This document shows positions 18,339 to 28,600 of a DNA stretch of 64,000 bases, piece after piece. Source of the DNA: JBCBTD01 sp039818825 (lineage in GTDB: Bacteria > Pseudomonadota > Alphaproteobacteria > Geminicoccales > Geminicoccaceae); contig JBCBTD010000019.1 of assembly GCA_039818825.1 (NCBI GenBank), positions 1-64,000 on the forward strand, in the 5' to 3' direction. Made by a program: the position numbers and the translations under genes. The notes below the pieces were generated by a model. It was given only the letters and a program-made list of their open reading frames with translations. It did not search any database and was not told the DNA's origin. Within the stretch, counting starts at the first letter, position 1, and every line of letters starts with the position of its first letter.

Positions 18339-19094
18339 TTGACGGTGGGCTGGCCCACCCACATCGGGCGCTTCGCCATCGAAGCCCATGATAGTCTGGT
18401 GACGACCCAAGACCCGGCCAACGCGCTCAGCGAGGCCGGTCGCGTCGACGTCGTCGTCGTTGCCGAACGGCAGACCGGCGGTCGTGGGCGACGCGGGCGG
18501 GCCTGGACGTCGCCGGTCGGCAACCTCTATGCATCCACCGTGATCGCGCCGCCGCGAGAGAAGGCGCTCGTGCCGTGCGCCTCGTTGGTCGTCGCCGTCG
18601 CGATGGCGGAGGCGGTGGAACGGCTCGGTGTGGCATCGGATCGGCTCCGGTTGAAGTGGCCGAACGACGTCTTGCTCGACGATGGCAAGGTGGCAGGGAT
18701 CTTGATCGACTACGTGGCCGAACGGCTGGTGGTCGGCACCGGCCTCAACGTTCAGGAGCGGCCGGATGACCCGCCGAACGCCAGGACCCTTCGCGATGCG
18801 GGCGTCGACGTTACGGCCGAAGCGGCGCTACGGAGTTTCCTCCTGTGCCTCGCGGCGCGGCTCGAGGTGTTGGACGATGTCGGCTTCGGTCCGGCCCGCG
18901 AGGCATGGCTCGGCCGCGCGGCCGGGCTCGGCGCGCCGTTGCGCGCGCGTGTCGGCGGCCGCATGATCGAAGGCACGCAGCACGGTATCGACGAGGCTGG
19001 GGCGCTGCAGATCGAAACGGCGGAAGGGCTCCGGACCATCAACGCCGGTGACGTCGAATTGGTGCGGCTGGCCGCGACTGGCACGACCTCATGA
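18339..19094 (+). CDS. birA: biotin--[acetyl-CoA-carboxylase] ligase
   Basis: Attaches biotin to the biotin carboxyl carrier protein via biotinyl-AMP. It has about 251 residues, which leaves room only for the catalytic and C-terminal domains; the DNA-binding helix-turn-helix of E. coli BirA is absent, so this is a class I ligase without repressor role. The biotin/ATP loop GGRGRRGRAW is at 47-56, and LKWPNDVLLDDGKVAGIL holds the catalytic lysine region. No in-frame ATG fits: TTG at 18339 is used here, and GTG at 18345 is equally possible. Directly after nuoN, and the stop overlaps coaX (ATGA). Confidence 0.93.
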   Translation: MTVGWPTHIGRFAIEAHDSLVTTQDPANALSEAGRVDVVVVAERQTGGRGRRGRAWTSPVGNLYASTVIAPPREKALVPCASLVVAVAMAEAVERLGVASDRLRLKWPNDVLLDDGKVAGILIDYVAERLVVGTGLNVQERPDDPPNARTLRDAGVDVTAEAALRSFLLCLAARLEVLDDVGFGPAREAWLGRAAGLGAPLRARVGGRMIEGTQHGIDEAGALQIETAEGLRTINAGDVELVRLAATGTTS

Positions 19095-19870
19095 CCTTGC
19101 TTGCGATCGACGTCGGCAACACCAACACCGTGTTCGCGCTCTACGCCGAACGTGAACGGCTCGTCTCGTGGCGGCTCTCGACCGTTCGCCAGCGGACGTC
19201 GGACGAGTACGCCGTGGCTCTGACCCAGTTGATGGACATGGCCGGGTTCGCGGTTGGCGACATCCACGCGGCGATCGCATCCTCGGTGGTGCCGCAAGCC
19301 AACATGCCGCTCCGTTGGATGTGCCGCGACCGGCTGCACTGCCCGATCGATTTCGTCGACCAGGACGTGCCGGTGCCGATCCGCGTGTTGCTGGCGAACC
19401 CACGCGAGATCGGCGCGGACCGGCTGGTCAACGCCTACGCCGCTCACCGCCACTACGGCCGCGATGCAGTCGTCATCGACTTCGGCACGGCGACGACGTT
19501 CGACGTCGTCGACGCCGACGGCGCCTATCATGGCGGGTGCATCGCACCTGGCATCAACCTGTCACTGGAAGCACTGCACCATGCTGCAGCGAAGCTGCCG
19601 CGCATTGCCGTCGAGAGGCCGCAGAAGGTCATCGGCGACAGCACCGTGGGCGCGATGCAGGCGGGCGTTTTCTGGGGCTACGTGGCGTTGATCGAGGGGC
19701 TGGTCGAGCGCATCCGTGCCGAATTCGGGCGGCCGATGCTGACGATTGCGACTGGCGGCTTGGCGCCGTTGTTCGGCGGCGCCACCACGGCGATCGAGAC
19801 CATCGATCGCGACCTCACCATGACCGGACTGGTCGACCTGTTTTGGGCGCACCACGGCGCCTCGGAGTAA
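19091..19870 (+). CDS. coaX: type III pantothenate kinase
   Basis: Phosphorylates pantothenate, the first step of coenzyme A synthesis. It has 259 residues and the type III (CoaX) actin-like fold: N-terminal DVGNTNTVFALY phosphate loop, GADRLVNAYAAH, and VIDFGTATTFDVVDADG with the catalytic aspartate. Type III enzymes require a monovalent cation and resist CoA feedback. It starts inside the birA stop codon (ATGA) and is followed after 5 bases by the RNase J gene, the usual birA-coaX-rnj order. Confidence 0.96.
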   Translation: MTLLAIDVGNTNTVFALYAERERLVSWRLSTVRQRTSDEYAVALTQLMDMAGFAVGDIHAAIASSVVPQANMPLRWMCRDRLHCPIDFVDQDVPVPIRVLLANPREIGADRLVNAYAAHRHYGRDAVVIDFGTATTFDVVDADGAYHGGCIAPGINLSLEALHHAAAKLPRIAVERPQKVIGDSTVGAMQAGVFWGYVALIEGLVERIRAEFGRPMLTIATGGLAPLFGGATTAIETIDRDLTMTGLVDLFWAHHGASE

Positions 19871-19875
19871 CGACG

Positions 19876-21564
19876 ATGACCGACCAGCCCCTCTACTTCG
19901 CGCCGCTGGGCGGCGCCGGCGAGATCGGCATGAACGTCAATCTCTATGGCGTCGGCGGCCGTTGGCTGATGGTCGACCTAGGGATCACCTTCGCTGACGA
20001 CCGCCTGCCTGGGGTCGAGATCATACTGCCGGACATCGCTTTCATCGAAGGCGAGCGGGACGGTCTCGACGGCTTGGTGCTGACCCATGCCCACGAGGAC
20101 CACATCGGAGCGGTTCCCTATCTCTGGCAGCGTCTCCGCTGCCCGATCTGGTGCGTGCCGTTCACCGCGGCCGTGTTGAAGCGCAAGCTCGACGAGAGCA
20201 CGATCAATCAACGCGTACCGATCCACGTCGTCCAGCCGGGCGAGCCGTTCCAGGTCGGCCCGTTCGGCTGCCGCTTTCTCCACATGACACACTCGATCCC
20301 CGAGGCGTCGATGCTGGTCGTCGACACGCCGCACGGCCGCATCCTGCACACCGGCGACTGGAAGTTGGACCCGGCCCCATTGCTCGGCGACGACGCCGAC
20401 ATCGAGGGCCTGCAAGCGTTGGGCAAGGACGGCTTGCTGGCGATGGTCGCCGACAGCACCAACATCACCACCCCCGGAACGTCGGGGTCGGAGGCTGAGG
20501 TGCTCGAAAGCCTCACCAAGGTGATCGCGGCACAGCCGAATCGCGTTGTGCTCACGACGTTCGCGTCGAACGTCGCTCGGCTGCAAACCGCCATGCTGGC
20601 GGCAGTCCGTGCCGGCCGCGAGGTCGCGTTGATCGGCCGTTCGATGCGCCGGATGGTCGCTGCTGCACGCGACTGCGGCTATCTGCAGGACATGCCGAAG
20701 CTGATCGACGAGCGCGATGTCGCCGACCTGCCTCGGAGCAGGGTGCTGCTGCTGTGCACGGGCAGTCAGGCGGAACCGCGGGCCGCACTCGCGCGGATCG
20801 CCGGCGGCTACCACCCACGGATCGCGCTGGACGCCGGCGACACGGCGATCTTCTCGTCGAAGATCATCCCCGGCAACGAACGGATCATCTACGATCTGCA
20901 CAATCAGCTGGTCCGGGTCGGCGTCACCGTCATCACCGAGGACGACCACTTCGTCCACGTGTCTGGCCACCCATCGCGGGACGAGGTCGCGCAGCTCTAC
21001 CGTTGGGCGAAGCCGAAGGTCGCCATTCCGGTCCACGGCGAATTGCGCCACCTGCGCGAGCACGTCGCCTTCGCTCGTGACCACGGTGCCGAGCATGCGC
21101 TGCTGGTCACTGATGGCGACTTGGTCCAACTCGCGCCGGGCGAGCCTGCGGTGGTTGGCGAGGTTCCGGTCGGACGCCACGCGTTCGAGGACGGGCGCAT
21201 GGTGGCGGTCGGCGCCGATCGCTACCGGCAGCGGCGCAAGCTCGCCAACAACGGCACCGTGTTCGTGAGCCTCGTCCTGGACAGTTTCGGCAGTGTGTTG
21301 GCTCCGCCCAAGGTCACTTCGGTGGGCAGCGTCGAGCTGGACGACGACGACAGTGCGCGCCAGGACCTCGCCGACCGTCTGGTCGACGAGATCGAGCAAC
21401 TGGGCGACCGCGACATCGAGGAGGACGCACGGGTCGAGGATCGCGTCCGCGCCGCGGTGCGTCGCCTCTTGCAGATTCCCCGCGATCGGCGTCCGATCAT
21501 CCAGGTGCAGATTCTTCGTCTGTCGCCGGAGATGCTGGCTCAACTCGAAGACGTAGCGACCTAA
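19876..21564 (+). CDS. rnj: ribonuclease J
   Basis: Metallo-beta-lactamase/beta-CASP ribonuclease with 5'-3' exonuclease and endonuclease activity in RNA maturation. It has 562 residues. Zinc ligands are seen in THAHEDH (His71, His73, Asp75, His76). Further motifs include HTGDWK, FASNVARLQTA and the beta-CASP VHVSGHPSRDEV. The C-terminal domain is shorter than in some homologues and ends in an acidic stretch. The ATG at 19876 gives the family start PLYFAPLGGAGEIGMN; the longer open frame upstream overlaps coaX and is not coding. Confidence 0.96.
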   Translation: MTDQPLYFAPLGGAGEIGMNVNLYGVGGRWLMVDLGITFADDRLPGVEIILPDIAFIEGERDGLDGLVLTHAHEDHIGAVPYLWQRLRCPIWCVPFTAAVLKRKLDESTINQRVPIHVVQPGEPFQVGPFGCRFLHMTHSIPEASMLVVDTPHGRILHTGDWKLDPAPLLGDDADIEGLQALGKDGLLAMVADSTNITTPGTSGSEAEVLESLTKVIAAQPNRVVLTTFASNVARLQTAMLAAVRAGREVALIGRSMRRMVAAARDCGYLQDMPKLIDERDVADLPRSRVLLLCTGSQAEPRAALARIAGGYHPRIALDAGDTAIFSSKIIPGNERIIYDLHNQLVRVGVTVITEDDHFVHVSGHPSRDEVAQLYRWAKPKVAIPVHGELRHLREHVAFARDHGAEHALLVTDGDLVQLAPGEPAVVGEVPVGRHAFEDGRMVAVGADRYRQRRKLANNGTVFVSLVLDSFGSVLAPPKVTSVGSVELDDDDSARQDLADRLVDEIEQLGDRDIEEDARVEDRVRAAVRRLLQIPRDRRPIIQVQILRLSPEMLAQLEDVAT

Positions 21565-21590
21565 CCGAACCACGCCTGGAGGAACCGCCG

Positions 21591-21995
21591 ATGATCGGTC
21601 GTCTCAACCATGTCGCCATCGCCGTACCCGACCTCGACTCCGCCATTGCGCAGTACCGAGACGTTCTGGGTGCCAACGTCTCCGCGCCGCAGGACGAGCC
21701 CGACCACGGTGTCACGGTGGTGTTCATCGAGCTACCGAACACCAAGGTCGAGCTGCTCTATCCGCTGGGCGAGAAGTCGCCGATCCAAGCCTTCCTCGAC
21801 AAGAATCCCGCAGGCGGCATCCATCATGTCTGCTACGAGGTCGAGGACATCATCGCCGCCCGCGACCAGCTCAAGGGGCAGGGTGCCCGGGTCTTGGGCG
21901 ACGGCGATCCGAAGATCGGCGCGCACAAGAAGCCGGTGCTGTTCCTGCATCCCAAGGACTTCTTCGGCACGTTGGTCGAGCTCGAGCAAGTGTGA
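21591..21995 (+). CDS. mce: methylmalonyl-CoA epimerase
   Basis: Interconverts (R)- and (S)-methylmalonyl-CoA in the propionyl-CoA to succinyl-CoA route. It has 134 residues in the vicinal-oxygen-chelate fold: two repeats beginning LNHVAIAVPDLD and IHHVCYEVEDI, each supplying a metal histidine. The C-terminal HPKDFFGTLVELEQ supplies the glutamate. The sequence GDPKIGAHKKPVLFLHPKD is diagnostic. A GGAGG ribosome site precedes it. The stop overlaps the next gene (GTGA). Confidence 0.94.
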   Translation: MIGRLNHVAIAVPDLDSAIAQYRDVLGANVSAPQDEPDHGVTVVFIELPNTKVELLYPLGEKSPIQAFLDKNPAGGIHHVCYEVEDIIAARDQLKGQGARVLGDGDPKIGAHKKPVLFLHPKDFFGTLVELEQV

Positions 21996-22231
21996 CGGCG
22001 TTTGGCGCCATCGTCGTTTTCACCATCGTCTGGTGGTTGATCCTGTTCATGGCGCTGCCCTTTGGCGCTCGGCCACCGGACCGACCAGAGCCGGGACATG
22101 CTGCGAGCGCGCCGGAGAACCCGCGATTGGCGCTGAAAATGGTGGTGACGACGGTCCTTGCGATCGTCGTCACCGCAGCCATCGCTTGGCTGATCGACGC
22201 CGGCCTGTTGCACTTCCGGCCGCCGCGTTGA
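21992..22231 (+). CDS. DUF1467 family small membrane protein
   Basis: Protein of 79 residues with two hydrophobic segments (about 5-24 and 48-70) around a short charged, proline-rich loop. The start TAFGAIVVFTIVWWLILFMALPFG matches alphaproteobacterial DUF1467 proteins, which are commonly found between the epimerase and proS. Function unknown. It begins at GTG 21992, overlapping the mce stop, so translation is probably coupled. Confidence 0.88.
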   Translation: MTAFGAIVVFTIVWWLILFMALPFGARPPDRPEPGHAASAPENPRLALKMVVTTVLAIVVTAAIAWLIDAGLLHFRPPR

Positions 22232-22301
22232 GGCCGGCCGCGACGTAAGACCACCCACAACCCTGCGGCGCTGATGCCATTTTCCGCGCTTGCGGAGCGC
22301 G

Positions 22302-22330
22302 TTGCGTTTCTTCGGCGTGCTCCCTAAAGT
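22302..22330 (+). promoter_or_regulatory. candidate promoter of proS
   Basis: TTGCGT at 22302-22307 and TAAAGT at 22325-22330 are separated by 17 bases. They lie 40 bases before the proS start in the 138-base gap after the DUF1467 gene. Confidence 0.38.
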
Positions 22331-22369
22331 CCGCGCGGCGTCACGACCCCGCCTCGTCGAAAGACCACG

Positions 22370-23659
22370 ATGCGTCTCTCCGACTACTTTCTGCCTCTCC
22401 TCAAAGAGAGCCCGGCCGAAGCTCAGATCGTTTCACACCAGCTGATGCTCCGGGCTGGGATGATCCGCCAATCGAGCGCGGGCATCTACTCCTGGTTGCC
22501 GCTCGGCCACGCGGTGCTGCGCAACGTCGAGGAGATCGTCCGCGACGAGATGAACCGCGCCGGCTGTCAGGAGATACTGATGCCGGGCGTCCAGCCTGCT
22601 GATCTTTGGCAGGAGAGCGGGCGCTACGAGGCCTACGGGCGCGAGATGCTGCGTTTCACCGATCGCCACGACCGCGACATGCTCCTTGGGCCGACGCATG
22701 AGGAGGTCATCACCGACCTCTTCCGCCGCTGCATCCGCAGTTACCGCGATTTGCCCAAGAACCTCTACCAGATCCAGTGGAAGTTCCGCGATGAGATCCG
22801 CCCGCGGTTCGGGGTGATGCGCGGCCGCGAATTCTTGATGAAAGACAGCTACTCCTTCGACCTCGACTTCGACGGCGCAAAGCGGTCGTACGACAACATG
22901 TTCGCGGCCTATCTCAAGACGTTCAAGCGGATGGGACTGACGGCGATCCCGATGCGCGCGCAAAGCGGGGCCATCGGCGGCAACATGAGCCACGAATTCC
23001 AGATCCTCGCTTCGACCGGCGAGAGCGAAGTATTCTTCGATGCAGCGTTCGAGGACGTCGACTTCCTCGAAGACAAGCTCGACATCGAGGCACTGAAGGG
23101 CCTGTACGCGGCGGCCGACGACGAGCACGATGCGGCCGCTTGCCCGGTCCCGCCGGAGCGCTTGCGTCAGGGTCGCGGCATCGAAGTCGGTCACATCTTT
23201 TACTTCGGGACCAAGTATTCCAAGGCGATGGGCGCCACCGTGGTCGGTCCGGACGACGTCGAGATCGCCGTCGAGATGGGCAGCTACGGCATTGGCGTGT
23301 CGCGCTTGGTCGCGGCGTTGATCGAGGCCAACCACGACGAGCACGGGATCGTCTGGCCGGAGAGCGTGGCGCCGTTCCGCATCGGTCTCATCAACCTGCG
23401 TGCCAGCGACGATGGCTGTGCCGGCGTCACCGGCGATCTCTACGACAAGCTGCGACGCGCGGGTGTCACGGTCCTCTACGACGACCGCAACGACAGTCCG
23501 GGAGCGAAGTTCGCGACCATGGACCTGATCGGCTTGCCGACGCAGATCGTGATCGGCCCGCGGGGGGTCAAAGCCGGCACCGTCGAGATCAAGGACCGCC
23601 GCACCGGTGCGACCGAGGAGCTTCCGACGGAGGCGGCGCTCGGGAGGCTCACGCGCTGA
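22370..23659 (+). CDS. proS: proline--tRNA ligase (short, alphaproteobacterial type)
   Basis: Class II aminoacyl-tRNA synthetase charging tRNA-Pro in the cytoplasm. It has 429 residues: like other alphaproteobacterial enzymes it lacks the roughly 180-residue editing insertion of the E. coli type, passing directly from motif 2 (GPTHEEVITDLFRR ... IQWKFRDEIRPRFGVMRGREF) to the later active-site segment. Motif 3 is GSYGIGVSRLVAALIEA. The C-terminal anticodon-binding domain ends GTVEIKDRRTG. The ATG gives the family N-terminus RLSDYFLPLLKE. Followed directly by lolC. Confidence 0.97.
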   Translation: MRLSDYFLPLLKESPAEAQIVSHQLMLRAGMIRQSSAGIYSWLPLGHAVLRNVEEIVRDEMNRAGCQEILMPGVQPADLWQESGRYEAYGREMLRFTDRHDRDMLLGPTHEEVITDLFRRCIRSYRDLPKNLYQIQWKFRDEIRPRFGVMRGREFLMKDSYSFDLDFDGAKRSYDNMFAAYLKTFKRMGLTAIPMRAQSGAIGGNMSHEFQILASTGESEVFFDAAFEDVDFLEDKLDIEALKGLYAAADDEHDAAACPVPPERLRQGRGIEVGHIFYFGTKYSKAMGATVVGPDDVEIAVEMGSYGIGVSRLVAALIEANHDEHGIVWPESVAPFRIGLINLRASDDGCAGVTGDLYDKLRRAGVTVLYDDRNDSPGAKFATMDLIGLPTQIVIGPRGVKAGTVEIKDRRTGATEELPTEAALGRLTR

Positions 23660-24906
23660 GCGCGTTCGGTGCAGCGGAGCGCTGGGTGGCGTTCCGCTAC
23701 CTGCGCCCGACCCGAGAACACGGGTTCGTCTCGGTCATCACGATCTTCGCCCTCACCGGGATCGCGCTCGGCGTCGGGACCCTGATCGTCGTCCTGGCGG
23801 TGATGAACGGATTTCGCGCCGAGCTCCTCGACCGGGTACTCGGGCTGAACGGCCACGTCACCGTCCAGGCCGGTCCGGAGGGCATCGTCGCGTTCGACGA
23901 TCTTGTCGCCGCAATCGGCACCGTGCCTGAGGTCCGTTCGGTGACGCCGTTCGTCGAGGGGCAGGTGATGGTGACCGCGAATGGCGCCGCCTCCGGAGCA
24001 TTGGTACGGGGTATCCGCCATGCCGACTTCGACAAGCGCCAGATCCTTGCCGACAGCATCGTGGCCGGCAGCTTGGAGGCGTTCGACGAGTCGCAACGTT
24101 TGGTGATCGGTGTGCGGATGGCGCGCCGTCTGGGCCTGGGCATCGGCGATCGTTTGACCCTGATCGCGCCGGACGGCCCGGTCACGCCGTTCGGTACGCT
24201 GCCCCGGGTCGTCGCCTACGAGGTCGGCGCCGTGTTCGACGTCGGCATGTTCGAGTACGACAATGGCGTCTTGTTCATGCCGATGGGTGCAGCGCAGCAG
24301 TTTTTCGACCTCGACGGTCGCGTCAACCTGATCGACGCGTTCCTGGCCGATCCCGAGCGCGTCGACGAGCAGCGCCTGCTGCTCCAAGCGGCCGTCGGCG
24401 ATCGCGGCTGGGTCAGTACCTGGCAGGAACTGAATGCCCAGTTCTTCAATGCACTGCAGGTCGAACGCAACGTGATGTTTTTGATCCTGACCCTGATCAT
24501 TCTGGTAGCGGCGTTCAACATCATTACGGGTTTGACGATGTTGGTTCGCTCCAAGGGGCGTGACATCGCCATCCTGCGGACGATGGGCGCGACCAGGGGT
24601 GCGATCATGCGGATCTTCTTCGTTGCCGGGATGACGATCGGCACGCTCGGGACGCTGGCCGGTTTCGTGCTGGGCTTGGCGTTCGCGCTCAACGTCGACC
24701 GCATCCGCCTGGCACTCGAAGCCATGACCGGTGCCGAACTGTGGGCCGCGGAGATCCGCTTCCTCTCGCAACTGCCGGCGCGGGTCGAGGTCGCCGACGT
24801 CGCGAGCGTGGTAGCCATGGCGCTCGTTCTGGCGTTCCTCGCGACCTTGGTCCCGTCCTGGCGCGCGGCGCAGCTCGATCCGGTCGAGGCGCTACGGCGT
24901 GAGTAG
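23656..24906 (+). CDS. lolC: lipoprotein-releasing ABC transporter permease LolC/LolE
   Basis: Inner-membrane permease that, with LolD, extracts lipoproteins for delivery to the outer membrane. It has about 416 residues: one N-terminal helix (about 25-48), a large periplasmic domain, and three C-terminal helices. It ends PSWRAAQLDPVEALRRE as in the family. The expected N-terminus (FxAxERWVAFRYLR) requires a start no later than residue 8. The only fitting codon is CTG at 23656, overlapping the proS TGA and preceded by GGGAGG 8 bases upstream. GTG at 23686 is the fallback but cuts into the conserved start. Confidence 0.93.
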   Translation: MSAFGAAERWVAFRYLRPTREHGFVSVITIFALTGIALGVGTLIVVLAVMNGFRAELLDRVLGLNGHVTVQAGPEGIVAFDDLVAAIGTVPEVRSVTPFVEGQVMVTANGAASGALVRGIRHADFDKRQILADSIVAGSLEAFDESQRLVIGVRMARRLGLGIGDRLTLIAPDGPVTPFGTLPRVVAYEVGAVFDVGMFEYDNGVLFMPMGAAQQFFDLDGRVNLIDAFLADPERVDEQRLLLQAAVGDRGWVSTWQELNAQFFNALQVERNVMFLILTLIILVAAFNIITGLTMLVRSKGRDIAILRTMGATRGAIMRIFFVAGMTIGTLGTLAGFVLGLAFALNVDRIRLALEAMTGAELWAAEIRFLSQLPARVEVADVASVVAMALVLAFLATLVPSWRAAQLDPVEALRRE

Positions 24907-25597
24907 CGGCCGGGCCTCCGCATCCTCTCTCGAGCTCTCGGCCGTGTCGCGGAGCTTCGTCCAGGCTGGCGCCCGCATCGACGTGCTCCGCAGCGTAGAC
25001 CTTGCCCTGGCGGCAGGAGAGGTTGCGGGCCTCTTGGGCGTTTCTGGGTCTGGCAAGTCCACCCTGCTGCACCTTTCCGGGCTCTTGGAGCGGCCGGACA
25101 GCGGCGAGATCGTCGTCCTCGGCGAGACCACGGCCAAGCGGGGTGATGGTCAACGGACGCGGCTGCGCCGTGAAGGCATCGGCTTCGTCTATCAATTCCA
25201 CCACCTGCTGCCGGAGTTTTCCGCACGCGAGAACGTCGCTTTGCCGATGCTGATCGCCGGCAAGCGCGCCAACGAAGCGCAGGCGAGGGCCGTCGATCTC
25301 TTGGAGTCGGTCGGGCTCGCCGCGCGCTTGGACCACCGGCCGTCACAGCTTTCGGGCGGCGAGCAACAGCGCGTCGCGATCGCACGGGCGCTGGCCAACC
25401 ATCCATCCCTGGTGCTGGCCGACGAGCCGACCGGCAACCTCGACGAAGCCACCGCCGAAGCCGTGTTCGACGGGTTCCTAGAGGCGTTGCGGGCGGTCGG
25501 CGCCAGCGCGTTGGTCGCCACCCACGACCGCCGCCTGGCGGCCCGGCTCGACCGCACCTACGAGTTGCGCGGCGGCCAGCTGCATCCTGTCGGCTGA
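24899..25597 (+). CDS. lolD: lipoprotein-releasing ABC transporter ATP-binding protein LolD
   Basis: ATPase partner of LolC. It has 232 residues with Walker A GVSGSGKST (47-55), Q-loop YQFHHLLPEF, signature LSGGEQQRVAIARAL, Walker B LVLADEPTGNLD and switch histidine in ATHDRRLA. The FHHLLPEFSAREN segment is typical of LolD within the MacB/LolD group. A GTG start overlaps the end of lolC by 8 bases. Its stop region contains the GAGGAG ribosome site of dnaE. Confidence 0.96.
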   Translation: MSSGRASASSLELSAVSRSFVQAGARIDVLRSVDLALAAGEVAGLLGVSGSGKSTLLHLSGLLERPDSGEIVVLGETTAKRGDGQRTRLRREGIGFVYQFHHLLPEFSARENVALPMLIAGKRANEAQARAVDLLESVGLAARLDHRPSQLSGGEQQRVAIARALANHPSLVLADEPTGNLDEATAEAVFDGFLEALRAVGASALVATHDRRLAARLDRTYELRGGQLHPVG

Positions 25598-25607
25598 GGA
25601 GTAGCCC

Positions 25608-28600
25608 TTGAGCCACGCCGCATTCGTCCACCTCCGGGTTCGCACCGCTTGGTCGCTCTTGGAGAGCACGGTCCGCCTCGATCGCTTGGTCGCCGCTTGC
25701 CAGACGGCGGCAATGCCGGCGGTGGCGATGACCGATCATGCTTCCTTGTTCGGGGCCGTCGACTTCGGCGCCAAGGCGGCTGCTGGCGGCGTTCAGCCGA
25801 TCATCGGCTGCCTGTTGCCGGTGGCCGTGGCTGCCACCGAGCGTGGCGAGCCGATCGTCGGCGACGTCGTGCTCCTCTGCCAGTCCGAGGCGGGCTACGG
25901 CTCGTTGCTCAAGCTCTTGTCGGCCGCCTACTTCAAGGACGCCTCCCGCGAGACCTGGGTCGAGACCGACCATCTCGCGCAGCACCACGACGGCTTGATC
26001 CTGTTGACCGGTGGGAGCGACGGCGCGCTCGGCCGATTGCTGAGTGCCGGACGGTCCGGTGACGCGACGGCGACGATGGAGCGCCTGCTCGGCGCGTTCG
26101 GCGATCGGCTCTACGTCGAGTTGATCCGCACCGGTGAGGAGGCCGAGCCGCTGACCGAGCCGTGGTTCTTGGAGCAGGCTTACGCCAAGGGCGTGCCGTT
26201 GGTCGCAACCAACGACGTCCGGTTCATCGAGCGCGATGACCACCGCCCGCACGATGCCCTCGGCTGCATCGCCCACGGCCGTCGCTTGGTGGAGGAGGAT
26301 CGCCCGCGGACCAGCGCCGACCATCGTTTCAAGACCGCCGACGAGATGGCCGACCTGTTCCGGGACCTCCCGGAGGCCATCGCCAACACGATGGTCGTCG
26401 CTCGCCGGACGGCGTTCAAGGTGCAGACACGGGCGCCGATCCTGCCGGCGTTCCCGGTCGGTGCCGGCCGCGACGAAGCCGAGGAACTGCGCGTCCAAGC
26501 CAGCTCAGGTTTGGAGGAGCGGTTGGCGCGGCACGTTCGGCCGCACCTGGAGGACGACCCCGAGGCGCAACTGCAGCGCTACAGGGATCGCCTGGCCTTC
26601 GAACTCGACGTCATCGTGCAGATGCGGTTCCCCGGCTACTTCCTGATCGTGTCGGACTTCATTCGCTGGGCCAAAGACCGCGGCATCCCCGTCGGCCCTG
26701 GGCGTGGCTCCGGTGCCGGTTCGGTCGTTGCCTGGGCGTTGGCGATCACCGATCTGGACCCGCTTCGCTTCGGGCTCTTGTTCGAGCGTTTTTTGAACCC
26801 TGAGCGGGTGTCGATGCCCGACTTCGACATCGACTTCTGCCAGGACCGTCGCGACGAGGTCATCGAGTACGTGGCCGAGCGCTACGGCACCGACCGAGTC
26901 GCCCACATCATCACCTTCGGTCGTTTGCAGGCGCGGGCGGTAGTGCGCGACGTCGGCCGGGTGATGGGGCTGCCCTACGGTCAGGTCGACCGGATCTCCA
27001 AGTTGATCCCGAACAACCCGGCGAGCCCACCGACGATCGAGCAGGCGCTGGAGATGGAGCCGCGCCTCGAGCAAGAGCGACGCGGCGACGAGCAGGTCGC
27101 CGATCTGATCGGCGTCGCCCGGCGTCTGGAGGGGCTGCCGCGCCATGCCTCCACCCACGCCGCCGGTGTCGTCATCGGCGATCGGCCGCTCGACGAACTC
27201 GTCCCGCTCTACCGCGACCCACGCTCGGCGATGCCGGTCACCCAGTACGACATGAAGGCGGCCGAGAAGGTCGGCTTGGTCAAGTTCGACTTCCTCGGCC
27301 TCACGACCCTGACCTTGCTGAGGACCGCGGAGCGGCTGGTCAACGATCGGCTTGGCATACCCTTGGTCCTCGACGACCTGCCGCTCGACGACCCGGCGGC
27401 TTATGCGCTGATGAGTCGGGCTGAGACCAACAACGTGTTCCAGCTCGAATCTGGCGGGATGAAGGCGGCGCTGGTTCAGCTGAAGCCCGACTGTTTCGAG
27501 GACATCATCGCCATGGTGTCGCTCTACCGGCCCGGGCCGATGGACAACATTCCCCGCTACATCGCGGTCAAGCATGGCCGCGAGGATCCTGCCTATCTCT
27601 GCCGCGAGCTGGAGCCGATACTCGCCGAGACCAACGGCGTCATCATCTACCAGGAACAGGTGATGCGTATCGCCCAGGAGCTCGCGGGCTATTCCCTCGG
27701 CGGCGCCGATCTGCTGCGGCGGGCGATGGGCAAGAAAATCAAAGCGGAGATGGACCAGCAACGCGACGTTTTCGTCGAAGGCGCCATGCGCCGCGCTCTC
27801 GACGAGAATCTGGCCGTCACCTTGTTCGAGCAGGTGGCCAAGTTCGCCTCGTACGGCTTCAACAAGAGCCATGCAGCCGCCTACGCGTTGCTCGCGTACC
27901 AGACCGCCTACCTGAAGGCGAACCATCCGCTCGCGTTCTTCGCCGCGGCGATGACCATGGATCGGGGCAACCACGCGCGCCTGGCCGCCGCGCGCGAGGA
28001 GCTGGTTCGCAAAGGGATCGCCTTGCTCGGGCCGGACGTGAACCGGTCGGGCGTGCTGTTCAGCGTCGAACGGTTGGCCGATTCGGACGACGCCGGCGCA
28101 TTGCGCTTCGCTCTGGCCGCCATCCGTGGGGTCGGCGAGCAGGCGATGACCGCCTTAGTCGCCGAACGCGAACGAGAAGGGACGTACGGCGACATCTTCG
28201 ATCTTTGCGCGCGGCTCGGTCCGAAGACGATCAATCGTCGGCTCCTCGAAGCTCTTGTCCGCGCCGGCGCGCTCGATGGCTTCGGGCCGTCGCGGGCGGT
28301 GCATCTCGCGGCGATCGAGGCGGCGTTGCGCCACGGAGCGGCATCGGCCGATGCCGCTGCCGACGACCAAGTCGGACTCTTCGAGCAGGCCGAGGTCAGC
28401 ATTCCCAAGCCGAAGCTGCCCGACGTGTCGCCGCAACCGATGGCGCAGGTCCTGGAGGAGGAGCACCAAGCGCTAGGGTTCTTTCTCTCGGCCCACCCGC
28501 TGGACAGCCTTCGCGGCACCTTGGATCGGTTGGGCGTCGTGCCGATCGCCGACCTCCACGGCCGGGTCAACGACAGCCGAGAGCGCATCCTCAAGCTCGC

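Noticed and set aside
19168..19875. N-terminal extension of RNase J across coaX
   Set aside because: Reads in the coaX sequence in another frame; RNase J homologues begin at the ATG 19876.
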